Shown here piece after piece: positions 53,230 through 64,000 of a stretch of DNA of 64,000 nt. A program made the translations under genes and the position numbers. Location of the stretch: NCBI GenBank assembly GCA_029204225.1, contig CM055099.1, positions 52,642,708 through 52,706,707 on the forward strand, in the 5' to 3' direction. Position 1 is the first letter of the stretch. Every line of letters starts with the position of its first letter. The notes under the pieces are model-generated. The model was not told where the DNA came from, made no database searches, and saw only the letters and a program-made list of their open reading frames with translations. The stretch is from Diphasiastrum complanatum. Lineage: Eukaryota > Streptophyta > Lycopodiopsida > Lycopodiales > Lycopodiaceae.

Positions 53230-56200
53230 CTTTCCATCCAAAAATCGATTGAGTGACAAGCTCTTACTTGTCGGTTTTCCCCTATAAAACCCAAGATTTA
53301 TAACATAAAAAATCCTGTACAATTTTTGCTATGCCAGTTTTTGGGAACAGATGCCGATCCATTTTTGGGAACACTACCAAGGACAGTCACTGCGGGAATG
53401 ACTCTTAGCCTGCATTTTCAGCTATATGTTCTAGTAAAGTGAGTTTTAGTTTTTGGATGTGCACATCCAAATATGTGATCCTCAAATTTAAAACCAGCAA
53501 GAATGTTGTGGAATTATACCACAAAGGCCTTGCCATAATCGTGAAAACGTTGCAAGAGTACTTAGGTTCTATAATCTTAGAACCATGATTGGATATTGGG
53601 ATTTAAAATGACTAAGAATTGCATATGAAATGATTTTGCCACCAACTAGGTGATCTTTATTTGATGATAATTTCTTAGAATGGGTTTAATATTTTGACCA
53701 CGAAATATGCCCGTCATTTTGGAATTTTTAAGCTGGCAAGGATTCACGAATATTCACGATCATTAAGTATTCATGATCATCATGCACAATAATCACGATC
53801 ATTATTCATGAGTATTCACGATCAATATTCAGGAATAATCACAATCAATATTTAGGAATAAAAATATATTGTCAAAGAAATTACCAAAATATATTGTCAC
53901 TTGTCATATGTCTTCATTTAAGCCTGCAAGAGCACAATACGAAGAAATTAAACTAGAACATTGTGGAATCAAGCATGCATAAGTTTTCAAGTCTCCTACA
54001 TACATATGTGATTATTATAATCTTGATGTTCACAATCAAGCATGCAATATACAAATAAATTTGTTTGATTGTTTTTTATATGCATGCAGGCTATGTTTTT
54101 TTTTTTCATGTAATAAAATGATCCAAGAAAGCATATTTGCCTTTCAACATGCTAGACAAAGTGCTTGCAATGTTAAAAACCTATGAGGTCCCTGCATTTC
54201 TAAATGACAAGAGGTTATTACGTGAACTCAAAGTAGACCAAATCACAAGACAACTTACATGTGCAAAACTTGAAATTTCAACATTCAAGAAGGCTTCACT
54301 TACAAATCCAGCAAATTTATAAGGCCTAATAGGTCTGTGGTTCAATCAAATTTGTAGAAATTTTCAAGTTAAGAAAATCATTCAATGGCTCATGAATTTG
54401 AAGTAGATAAGAATTCATATTTAGCTATACAATTTTGTCACTCTGAACTTTTTGATGGAGAACGGAAGTAGGAGGGAGAGAGAAATGGAGAGTGGAATAA
54501 CTCTCCTGATATGGGCTCTATTGACTGCCAGCAAAAACGATCTCTTGGTATCAGGAGAGATTGTAAATGCCAAACAGAATCATAGCTCATGCGTTTTCAA
54601 GATAGGATCGTTAAAATAAATGCATACTCAGATAAGTTGTGAGTACAGTCCACCGAAGAGTATTGGAATTATTGTCAATCAGTTTGAATGTAAAGGTTCC
54701 ATATAGAATTAAAGTGATGGTGCAACAAGATAGCGCTTGTTCCAAGACAGTCGTCGATCAAATTATGAGGAGTCAAAGACGTCCGTGATTTGACCAGATT
54801 GAGTGAATGAGCTAAGACAAGTAAATAGAAGAGTGCAATCAATCACAACACGGATATATCTACGTTAGAAACAAATATGAAAAAGTGTTGCTTCTATATT
54901 ACACAATGCTTGTCATGGAGCAAGAGCAACGTAAATGGTTACAACCTACAAAGGGGCTGTAACTCAGATGCAAATCTTCCGCTCTGTTGCACACGACTAA
55001 ATGAGAGCTGGAGATGTATTCATACAGATCCTTGTTTATTACAAGATTCGTTTAACTAATCTATAATTACAAGACTAGTTTAGTTTAAGCTATGTACTTG
55101 GTTGTGAAATAATGTACAACGACATCTGTACAAGTAAATGATAATCCTATGACTCAAAGGCGTTGAGGAAGACGAGTTTGTCGCATTCTTTGTGTTCCTT
55201 GCATAATTCGGTCGTGTATTTTACGACTTCGCAATCTTCGGTCGCATACTTCGGGTTTTCGAGAAGTAATTGGAACGATCGAAGTTCGAAGTAGAACCAT
55301 CTGTTGGGTACTTCACATACTTCACATATTTTTGAAGTAGTTAAAATTGTCAATCGTTGAAGTAAAGTGGACTTGTCGCAAACTTCGCATTTTTTAGAAA
55401 CAGTTGGAACTGTTTATTCGTTGAAGTAGACGGGCACTTCGCATTTTTTGCCTTTTGGAAAAATTTGAACTGTGCAAAAAATAGTTCAATTCTGTAGACT
55501 GTTGCGAAGACAGTTTATTTCTACAGACTGTTTGAAAAGAGTGATTTGTTGAAGTTGTTGAAGATGTCTAGGTCTTCAATGTTCTTCAAATAACTTGACA
55601 TTCGAATGTAGAAAAGAATAGAAATGAATACCCTTTTAGTCCTTGGATGAAGATTAGCCGGAAGGTCGATGTAGTCGTCTTTCAAATAGTTCGACTATCA
55701 TCGATTTTGTGTAGAGTTGCAGCCATGTATTTTACTAGGCATTGTTCTGCACACAGAATGAGAGTAGTTTTGCAGGTGCTGCAGTCTGTGTTAAGAAACA
55801 TGACTGCAAAGATAGCAAAACTGAAAACTGTGATTTCTGTAGGTATTAGATGAGCAAACATAAAATCTAAAGAGGTTGCATCTGATCCTACTAGATCAAT
55901 GATCAAAAAATGTGCAAGAAGAATCTTGAAATAGAAATAGTATCACCGAGGAGGAAATTGTGAGCTTAATTTCCAACACTTCTCCCACCTCTACAATTTA
56001 TGCAGTTGCAAACAATCCAAAACGTAATGTCACAAAAAGGATCACTTCAAAAGTGACTATTAAAACAATTTAGAAACTAATCTAGATGAAAAAGGTGCAT
56101 CACAAAAGCAAGTGATCAGGATTGGAGCATATATAAACCAAAACTTGCAAGATTTAAACTATTGTTTTCTTTGGCTAATGGATAAAAGGTGAAATTTTGC

Positions 56201-57664
56201 TTACAAAGCCCACAACCATCGCATCAAAATTGAATCTTTTTTCATTCTCTTAGGTGAAGGCTGGATTTTTACTAGTGCCCAAATGGCTACTACACTTGCA
56301 AATTCATAAAAACATGCATCGATGATAGGTTGACAATGTCCATTCATGCACAATTTGCACGTCGTCTTTGCATTTGTCTTTGCATGTCTTCCTAGAATTT
56401 TAAATGGTGATTTAGCCCTCAACCAAAGTCCCAGCCTTAAAAGTTTAGACCGCCACCACATATATAATGCCTTTAGTATTGACTTTCTTCTAAACTCCGT
56501 TGACCAATCTCAACACATAGTATTAATAACATTTGCAAGACAAGGCTAGCAAATTTATGCGATCCATTACACCATAAAGACATGCTTATGTAATATCAAG
56601 AGGGCCTCTCGTGTGACCACATTGGTGGTGCACAACTATCTCTTCTAACACGCTCGCTTTTAGCAAGTGTCATAACATGACCAACAAACTTACCATTTGT
56701 ACGAGATGTGTTAAGGTTGCAACAAGCAGTACCAAATAAATAACCTAGCCATTGAGCTACATGGGTCACCTAAGTGGAATCCCACCCCAATTGGCCTTGC
56801 CACTTGCCATCCAAGGACCCCAAAAAGTTGGTCCTAGAGAATGTTATACTTACAAATGTTTTCACTCATATGTGAGTGAAATGTTACATGTTAGAGACGT
56901 GTCTATGAGATATGTGGAGGGCCTCTCTCATGCACATTGGTGATGTCCTTTCTCCTCAAGCTTCTTCTACATGATTGTTCTACAATGTCCTTGTCCTTAC
57001 TAGACCCAACATTTATGAAGCAATGGCAACAACAAATCAAAGTTGACAAATCCAATTTAGTATTGATTTGGCCATCAATTAATTCAAAAGGTTGTCCTCT
57101 ACCAACATCACAAACTAAGCCATGGTCCATATCATAAATTATTTCAATAAAGCTACACTTGAATATTCAAAATTTCATTTTTATTATTCTCAAACCTGCG
57201 TGCAAACATGAAATTGACCAAGCATTTGGCTAAGCATTTCAAAAAGATATGCATATATTAGAATAGAACCAAGTTCGTGACATGGAAAACTAGTGAGAAA
57301 CAAAAGATCAACATATCAAATGCTAATATCCAGCCGCTATAGCATACTACATTTGTGGATCATCGCTTGTAGTAAAGTGCAGAAATATAAAATAGGAAAT
57401 CATGCACAAGGACTGATTGCTTGGACTAGATCAAGGTAAATCATGTATATGTTAGTAGCTATCCCTTTCAACATCAATTTAACCTAGCAATGTTTCCTTT
57501 TAATTAGAGACAAATGACTAACTAATCTTTTGTATCAAATAAAAAGTTGGTGGTGAATATTTACCCCATCGTAGCAATCTTGCTAGTTAGAGTGCATTGT
57601 CTACATTGTCATCTTCTCTAGAAAGTAGCTTTTCTCGTTTGTCTTGAGTTCATGATGTTCTCCT
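53230..57664 (+). other. AT-rich spacer with two degenerate repeat fields, no gene
   Basis: 53740-53865 holds about eight imperfect copies of an ATTCACGATCA/ATTATTCA motif. 55230-55530 holds imperfect units built on CGTTGAAGTA, ACTTCGCATTTTTT and GAACTGT with a spacing of about 60 bases. No open frame in the rest shows a motif I know; no splice-supported exon seen. Confidence 0.55.
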
Positions 57665-58319
57665 TGTGAAAAATACAGATCCTAAGTGGATCTAAACTCC
57701 AAGATCATTGGCTTGAATGCTTGCACTCCAAACTACATAAGCTAGGAATTGGCAACACATTCTATGCTACCTAGAATGCAAAGAACTTGATCAAAAAGCA
57801 TTTATCACAAATGGAAACTTCCATAAACATCAAGTGCGGCCCAAAATAACATTATACAGTCCATAATACATCAGCCTATCACTTTTGGAAAGCACCTAAG
57901 ATCATACACAATAGCTTGAAGACAATACACACAACAATGCTCTCAATGGAGGAAGAAACAATGACAATGATCTATTGATCTCAATGAAGCATACAAAAGG
58001 TTTCTCCAACCTGTTCTCCACGACTTCCCTACTATTTATGGATGAGGAAGATGACTCTCTCTCCTCTCTCTAGAAGGTACTTGACCCTAGATATTCCCTA
58101 TATAGGAAAAATAGCTAAAAATGGCTTATATGACCAAAATACATCAAAATGGTCTCATTTTGAAGGGTATGAAGTTTGACACTTCATCATACTGAAAAAA
58201 TACAGTAAATAAAAACATTGTGGCCTGGTTCACACGTGTGAAACTCCAGAACCAAAACTATTTACAATTTTAGCCAATTTAGGCCTCAAACTAGCTAGGA
58301 AATGTTGACAATTTTCACA
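57665..58319 (-). repeat. Copia-2 3' LTR
   Basis: Plus-strand ends TGTGAAAAATAC and ATTTTCACA. Contains CCCTATATAGG near 58095, a possible TATA region on the minus strand. Confidence 0.9.
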
Positions 58320-61300
58320 CTCCCTCTTCAACATTGGATGCTAGTTTCAACATAGTCTTTGAGCACATTCCAAGATTAGATCTATGCATTAAATATAGGT
58401 CCTTTCCCAATGGTTTGGTGAAGATATCAGCCACACACTCCTTTGAAGAGACATGTTGAAGCTCCACCTCTTTGGCAATGACTTGATCTCTCACAAAATG
58501 GTGAGCAATCTCAATGTGCTTGCTCCTTGCATGAAAAACAGGATTGCTTGCCAAGCTTTGGGCTGAAAGGTTATCACAAAGTATGATTGGAGTCTTCTCT
58601 GGTTCCAGCAAGTGAAGATCCAATAACATCCTCTTGATCCAAAGAATCTCCTTGGTGCATGTTGTTAATGCCTTGTACTCGGCTTCGGTGGAAGATAGAG
58701 AGATAGTTGGTTGCTTCTTTGATAGCCATGAGACCACTCCATCTCCAAGATAGATTGCAAAGGCACTTGTTGACTTCCTATCCATTTGATCACCTGCAAA
58801 ATCTGAATCTGAAAATCCACAAAGGTTAGGTGTAGTACCTCCATACAAGATGCCAAAATCTCTAGATCCCGAGATGTATCTAAGTACTCTCTTTCCTAGC
58901 TTCCAATGAGCCTCACTAGGATCTTGCATAAATTGACTTAGTTTATCAACCACAAAGCTTAGATCAGGTCTTGTGATGGTTAACCATATAAGAGATCCTA
59001 TTAGCTTTCTATAGAGAGTAATGTCCTTGAAGGATCTTTCATTACTTCTTGTAGTTAGCTTTACATTTGATTCCATAGGAGTAGAAACAACTTTACAATC
59101 TTCCATATGAAACCTTTTTAGAATAGAGTTAACATACTTTTCTTGACATATGAATGTAGATTTAGAAGTTCTAATAATCTCTATTCCTAAGATATAATGA
59201 AGTTTACCAAGATCTTGAATTTCAAACTCTCTTTTGAGTGCCATCTTGATTTCATCTATATCTAGATTATTACCACCACTTAAGATAATGTCATCAACAT
59301 AGATCAAAAGTAAAGTGATATCATTTTCATTCAATCTAAAGTAGAGAGAATGATCATACTCACTCATAACAAAGTTTTGAGAAAGTAAGAAGGAATTGAG
59401 CTTAGCATACCAACTCCTTGGTGCTTGCTTTAGCCCATACAAACTCTTTTGGAGATAGCACACATGATTAGGCTCATCATGTGAAACATAGCCCTCGGGT
59501 TGCTCCATGTAAATATCTTCTTCAAGATCACCATTCAAGAAGGCATTAGTAACATCCATTTGCCACATATCCCAATCATAAAGAGTTGCAAGAGAGATTA
59601 GGATTCGAATAGTTACCATCTTTGCCACGGGTGCAAAGGTCTCATCATAGTCAATACCATATTCTTGAGCATACCCCTTTGCCACCAACCTTGCCTTGTA
59701 CTTGTTGATTGATCCATCTTGATTTGTCTTGATCTTGAAGATCCACTTACAACCAATTGCCTTCTTGTCCTTTGGAAGCTTTACCAACCTCCATGTGTTG
59801 CTTTTGATGAGTGCTTGATGCTCATGATCCATGGCTTGGATCCATTCCTTCTTTTGAATTGCTTCACCTACACAAGTTGGTTCATCAAAAGAGGTAAGAA
59901 AAGCAAAGTTAGAGTTGTCCACCACTTGCTTTCCTTTTTCATCATAGGTTAGCCTTGATGGCTTAGCCCTTTGCCTTTGAGTCTTCCTTGAAGTTTGCTT
60001 TGGAGTGGCATCTCCATCTTCATCCAAGACATCTTGCACATCATGATGATTAGTAGGCACATCAACATCAACATCAACAACATTGGAAACATTCTCTTCA
60101 TGAAAGATGACATCCCTACTTATGACAACTTTCTTTGTAGAAGGAATGTACACTTTGTAAGCCTTGCTTACTTCACTATAGCCAACAAACACACCCTTCT
60201 TTGATGAAGGATCTTCTTTAGTTCTATCATCAAGTGTGATATTGACAAAACATGTACATCCAAAGATCCTACAATGCTTGACACTCGGCCTTCTACCATA
60301 AAGAACCTCATGAGGAGTTTTACCATCCAAGGAAGCACTTGTCCATCTATTACATAGATAGTTAGCACATGCTAAAGCTTCCCCCCAAAAAGACTTAGCA
60401 AGATTAGCATGTAGTCTCATTGCCTTGGCACATTCACAAAGGGTTCTATTCTTCCTCTCGGCCACTCCATTCTGTTGTGGAGTCCTAGGACTAGACATCT
60501 CCCTCTTAATCCCATGTGCTATACAAAAGTCTTTGAACCTATTTGAGGTGTATTCCCCTCCATTATCAGATCTTAAGCATTTGATCTTTGTATTGAATTG
60601 GTTTTCCATTTCATTCTTGAACTTGACAAATGCAGCAAACACTTCATCCTTACTTTTAAGAAGATAGATCCAAGTATACCTACTAAAGTCATCAATGAAA
60701 GTTGCATACATCTTTGCCCCACCATTGCTAGTTGTACTAGAAGAATGAATATCAGAATGCACAAGTTGAAAAGCTTCTTTAGATCTAGAAGTAGATCTAG
60801 AATAAGCAAGTCTATGAGATTTGGACAAGGCACAATGTTCACAAACACTATTGTTTGCAACAAGACTTTTAGGGAGACCAAGAACAAGCTCTTTCTTTGC
60901 CATTACCTCCAAAGATTTGAAGTTGGGATGGCCCAACCTCTTGTGCCAAACTTCTTGGTTTGTCAATTGCTCCCTAGCCATACATCCTTCATGATTAGAG
61001 ATCACACATGCATCAAGCTTGAAAACTTTACCATGCCTCCTACCTTGAGCAATCAAGGATCCACATTTACTTATCAAACATGCATCTCCAATGAACTCCA
61101 CATCAAGTCCTTTGTCAATCATTTGACTTACACTAAGCAAATTCTTAGTGATTGAAGGAATGTACAAAACATTTTCAAGATTTGCTTTCCTATTTGTTGA
61201 AAGGGAAATAGGAATAGTGCCTATGCCTTTGATGTCACATTGACCATCATTTGCAGTGTAGATGATGTTACCTTCTCCCTCATAAGACAATAAGGATGTA

Positions 61301-62268
61301 AAGTATTCCTTATGTCTTGTCATGTGAGATGAGGCTCCACTATCAATCCACCAAGGATCATTATCATCTATGTTGGCTAACAAACTTGAAGTCATAACAA
61401 GTGATTCACATGTGTTATGTTCTTCCTCATCTATTGTAAGATTTCCTTGCCTCTCTCCTTGCTCTCTTTTCTTCTTATAACATTCATTTGCAAAATGGCC
61501 TTTTATCCCACAATAAAAGCACTTGAACTTTGACTTATTGTTCTTAGTAGAAGAGGAAGAGGAAGAGTGATCATCATGATCAAAGTTACCACCTTTGGAC
61601 CATTTCCCTTTGCCTTTACCTTTGCCCTTGAATTTGCCTTTTGTGAAGAAAGCCTCTTCACCTCCACCTTGCAAGGATGCACCATCAAGCTTTGATTGCA
61701 ACCTATGTTCTTCAGCCAATAAGATTTCTTGCAAGTCAACCACACTTGGCAAGACTCTTTGAATGGCAAAACTTTGCACAAGGTTAGCATGTTCATTTAG
61801 CAAACCATTCAACATAACTTGGACTATTTCACCATCTTTTATGTTCTCATCAATGCATGCTAAATCATCACTTAGGGACTTAACTCTCAAGATAAATGCA
61901 TGAGCACTTTCACCCTCTCTTTGCCTACTAGAAAATATTTGTCTCCTTAGGGTCAATACCCTAGATGTGGACTTTGATTCAAAGAGCTTCTTTAAGGCAT
62001 TCCATGCCTCACTTGCACTTTGACACTTTCCAACTTCCTTGAGAAGTTCATTTGTAACATTCATTTTAATGATATGAAGAGCCCTTTTGGCCTTCTTATC
62101 AAACCTTTGTTGCTCTTGAAGTGTGAGAGGTCTCTCTTCAATTTCTGCAACTATGTCCATGAGTTCATTCAACTCAAGTAAGGACTCCATCCTCACTTTC
62201 CAAGTAGAGTAGTTTGATGAACTCAACCTTTCACTAGACTCTAGCATGATCCCACCATTGGAAGCCAT
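58315..62268 (-). CDS. Copia-2 Gag-Pol polyprotein, 1317 aa, intact
   Basis: Single frame with all copia parts in order. Gag with zinc knuckle CFYCGIKGHFANEC (250-263) after a Lys/Gly-rich stretch; protease DSGAS (309-313); integrase zinc ligands H442, H447, C476, C479 and catalytic D506, D568, E604 (D,D35E); reverse transcriptase with YVDD (990-993); RNase H with DSDFAGD, STEAEY and CDNLS. No stop or frameshift. The stop codon TGA (58315-58317) lies inside the first bases of the 3' LTR, and the purine tract codes for the last residues (EEG). Gag resembles the remnant at 45529-46376, so relatives have been active here before. The start ATG at 62268 is the first in a long open frame. Confidence 0.95.
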   Translation of the reverse strand: MASNGGIMLESSERLSSSNYSTWKVRMESLLELNELMDIVAEIEERPLTLQEQQRFDKKAKRALHIIKMNVTNELLKEVGKCQSASEAWNALKKLFESKSTSRVLTLRRQIFSSRQREGESAHAFILRVKSLSDDLACIDENIKDGEIVQVMLNGLLNEHANLVQSFAIQRVLPSVVDLQEILLAEEHRLQSKLDGASLQGGGEEAFFTKGKFKGKGKGKGKWSKGGNFDHDDHSSSSSSTKNNKSKFKCFYCGIKGHFANECYKKKREQGERQGNLTIDEEEHNTCESLVMTSSLLANIDDNDPWWIDSGASSHMTRHKEYFTSLLSYEGEGNIIYTANDGQCDIKGIGTIPISLSTNRKANLENVLYIPSITKNLLSVSQMIDKGLDVEFIGDACLISKCGSLIAQGRRHGKVFKLDACVISNHEGCMAREQLTNQEVWHKRLGHPNFKSLEVMAKKELVLGLPKSLVANNSVCEHCALSKSHRLAYSRSTSRSKEAFQLVHSDIHSSSTTSNGGAKMYATFIDDFSRYTWIYLLKSKDEVFAAFVKFKNEMENQFNTKIKCLRSDNGGEYTSNRFKDFCIAHGIKREMSSPRTPQQNGVAERKNRTLCECAKAMRLHANLAKSFWGEALACANYLCNRWTSASLDGKTPHEVLYGRRPSVKHCRIFGCTCFVNITLDDRTKEDPSSKKGVFVGYSEVSKAYKVYIPSTKKVVISRDVIFHEENVSNVVDVDVDVPTNHHDVQDVLDEDGDATPKQTSRKTQRQRAKPSRLTYDEKGKQVVDNSNFAFLTSFDEPTCVGEAIQKKEWIQAMDHEHQALIKSNTWRLVKLPKDKKAIGCKWIFKIKTNQDGSINKYKARLVAKGYAQEYGIDYDETFAPVAKMVTIRILISLATLYDWDMWQMDVTNAFLNGDLEEDIYMEQPEGYVSHDEPNHVCYLQKSLYGLKQAPRSWYAKLNSFLLSQNFVMSEYDHSLYFRLNENDITLLLIYVDDIILSGGNNLDIDEIKMALKREFEIQDLGKLHYILGIEIIRTSKSTFICQEKYVNSILKRFHMEDCKVVSTPMESNVKLTTRSNERSFKDITLYRKLIGSLIWLTITRPDLSFVVDKLSQFMQDPSEAHWKLGKRVLRYISGSRDFGILYGGTTPNLCGFSDSDFAGDQMDRKSTSAFAIYLGDGVVSWLSKKQPTISLSSTEAEYKALTTCTKEILWIKRMLLDLHLLEPEKTPIILCDNLSAQSLASNPVFHARSKHIEIAHHFVRDQVIAKEVELQHVSSKECVADIFTKPLGKDLYLMHRSNLGMCSKTMLKLASNVEEGV
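58320..58329 (-). promoter_or_regulatory. Copia-2 polypurine tract
   Basis: GAAGAGGGAG on the minus strand directly before the LTR, inside the coding frame. Confidence 0.75.
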
Positions 62269-63428
62269 GATTCTAATGTTTCTTCAACTTTTAGGTTCTG
62301 TCCTAAAGCACTTAGCACTCACTTTTCTCTCAACAAATGATAGATAAAGAGATCTATGAAGATTTAGGACCCTAAAACACTTCTATCTTGAACCTAGATG
62401 GTTTCCAAGCATAGAAAGGAAGATTGAAACACATGCAACACTTTGCACACACTAAGAATGGATTACAAAATCAAACCAACCTGAACACACTCTTGCTTAA
62501 GCTCTCAAACTTTTCAGCAAGTGACCAAATCAAGTTATGGTGTGAAGAGTTACTTGCATTCTTAGAAAATACCCAAAACTAGGATGCCAAGATTACCTAG
62601 TAATGAACAAACTTGATCAACATATGATCAACACACTAAGATATTGATTCAACCTGTAAAACCACATGTAAACCACACTTTTAAAAGTTTATAAACTCCA
62701 GCAAGTGATAAATACAAGATTTAGAGGTGAATGAATGAGCACACTTAGTGAATCACAAGACTAGCTTCACTATCTTGTCAAATCTTGGTGTTTAGATGTA
62801 GATCTAAGATCACTTCACATGAGAATGTTCCTCAACCTGTTAAGAACCTGAAAACACACTTGCATAATGGTTAACACCTTCCAGCAAATGCTCCAATCAA
62901 ATTACATAAGGAGAGTTACTTACATGCTCAACAAAGTACACCAAAAATTATGCCAAAATTGATGACAATCTTTACAATATGCTCTTCACAATGGAGCTTA
63001 CAATATGTTCACCCAAAAAAGGGGATCTTTCATCCAAATGGGAGCTTTGCTCAGCCTTTAGGAGAATTACAACTCACTCAAAAGAGCATTTGTCATCCAC
63101 TTAAGGAGAAGTTTCATCCACTTAAGGAGAGTGTTCATCCAAGAATGGAGATTGTCAACAATAGGATTGAAAAGAACATTGTTAGTATTGAATATGCACA
63201 AGCCTCACAATCACAAATGATTAGGTGTTATGATCTGATCCAAAATAGTTTCTTTTCAGCCTCTGATCTTCAATAGACCTGAAATATGCTTTTGATCCAC
63301 AAGTTCAACTCACAAAACAAAGGTTAGTAAGATTTGATCAACAAAGCAATGCAAAATCATGCTAGAACTTGATCAAACATCCAAATATCACCAAAAATGG
63401 AATACTTACTGTAAATAGAAGCCAACCA
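62269..63428 (-). other. Copia-2 leader
   Basis: 1.16 kb between primer site and polyprotein start. It has several copies of CCAGCAAGTGA/CCAGCAAATG and CAACCTGTAA-like phrases, and a field at 63020-63150 repeating CATCCACTTAAGGAGA. No protein on the sense strand. Confidence 0.6.
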
Positions 63429-63440
63429 GCTCTGATACCA
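63429..63440 (-). promoter_or_regulatory. Copia-2 primer-binding site
   Basis: TGGTATCAGAGC on the minus strand, touching the 5' LTR. Confidence 0.9.
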
Positions 63441-64000
63441 TGTGAAAAATACAGATCCTAAGTGGATCTAAACTCCAAGATCATTGGCTTGAATGCTTGC
63501 ACTCCAAACTACATAAGCTAGGAATTGGCAACACATTCTATGCTACCTAGAATGCAAAGAACTTGATCAAAAAGCATTTATCACAAATGGAAACTTCCAT
63601 AAACATCAAGTGCGGCCCAAAATAGCATTATACAGTCCATAATACATTAGCCTATCACTTTTGGAAAGCACCTAAGATCATACACAATAGCTTGAAGACA
63701 ATACACACAACAATGCTCTCAATGGAGGAAGAAACAATGACAATGATCTATTGATCTCAATGAAGCATACAAAAGGTTTCTCCAACCTGTTCTCCACGAC
63801 TTCCCTACTATTTATGGATGAGGAAGATGACTCTCTCTCCTCTCTCTAGAAGGTACTTGACCCTAGATATTCCCTATATAGGAAAAATAGCTAAAAATGG
63901 CTTATATGACCAAAATACATCAAAATGGTCTCATTTTGAAGGGTATGAAGTTTGACACTTCATCATACTGAAAAAATACAGTAAATAAAAACATTGTGGC
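63441..64000 (-). repeat. Copia-2 5' LTR, incomplete
   Basis: First 560 bases (plus-strand order) of the LTR; matches 57665-58224 with differences near 63625 and 63649. Confidence 0.9.

Larger units (their letters stand above)
57665..64000 (-). mobile_element. Copia-2: young Ty1/copia retrotransposon, right LTR cut by the window
   Basis: Left LTR 57665-58319 (655 bp), right LTR from 63441 to the window end (560 of an expected 655 bp), with two differences over the shared part (both transitions). TG...CA ends, primer site, purine tract and an uninterrupted polyprotein. The left flank is CTCCT; the right duplication lies beyond the window. It is a different family from Copia-1 (different LTRs, only the general polyprotein plan shared). 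Confidence 0.92.

Noticed and set aside
53740-53865. CRISPR array or satellite
   Set aside because: Units are imperfect, spacers are not unique, and the context is a plant nuclear genome.
62950-63276. Plus-strand 108-codon frame with repeated HPLKE-like words
   Set aside because: It is antisense to the Copia-2 leader and explained by short DNA repeats there; no start context or homology.

Overview
The window is nuclear DNA of a land plant with a large, transposon-filled genome. The evidence is a plant-type Rab7/RABG3 small-GTPase gene with seven GT-AG exons, the first two exons of a urate oxidase, plant-style Ty1/copia and Ty3/gypsy elements primed by initiator tRNA-Met, and a BED/DUF659 hAT transposase. 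A fern or another large-genome lineage is my guess; nothing here proves it. No tRNA gene, rRNA, organelle insertion, CRISPR array or bacterial operon was seen.

Layout. 1-5500: three consecutive plus-strand copies or fragments of one APE-type LINE family that end in a 3' hairpin and a (TC)n tail. 5930-6283: LINE and copia remnants. 6292-23345: a hAT transposon with an 8-bp target duplication (GTTCGTCT), swollen to 17 kb by nested insertions: its own transposase (7.2-9.8 kb), LINE-B (10.3-20.6 kb) split by the young copia element Copia-1 (12727-18123), a CW-type zinc-finger gene fragment (about 20.6-21.0 kb), an ORF1-only LINE-C (21.4-22.8 kb) and a 244-bp mini-hAT (22883-23126). 25105-25791: a foldback element with LTR-like ends. 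26777-31701: an old gypsy chromovirus. 32180-33159: 5' exons of urate oxidase (minus). 33460-34598: the C-terminal part of a LINE with a restriction-like endonuclease. 34635-36444: a rearranged gypsy with an inverted internal segment. 36445-40245: a gag-only LTR element with unusual AG...CT ends and a 77-bp SINE in one LTR. 41319-42987: a small three-exon host gene of unknown function. 45.5-48.9 kb: copia and gypsy remnants. 49776-52759: complete Rab7 gene (minus). 53.2-57.6 kb: AT-rich spacer with degenerate repeats. 57665-64000: a second young copia element, Copia-2, whose right LTR runs off the window.

How it fits together. Only three host loci are visible (urate oxidase 5' end, the small gene, Rab7). 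The rest is layered mobile DNA whose order of insertion can be read from target duplications: copia remnant, then hAT, then LINE-B, LINE-C and mini-hAT, then Copia-1 inside LINE-B. The most distinctive signal is the LINE family: several copies share a 3' hairpin whose inner stem shows compensatory changes, carry a (TC)n tail instead of poly(A), and are also flanked upstream by TC tracts, which suggests stringent 3'-end recognition and targeting of TC microsatellites. An unrelated LINE with a restriction-like endonuclease has a similar hairpin-plus-TTAATAAA end.
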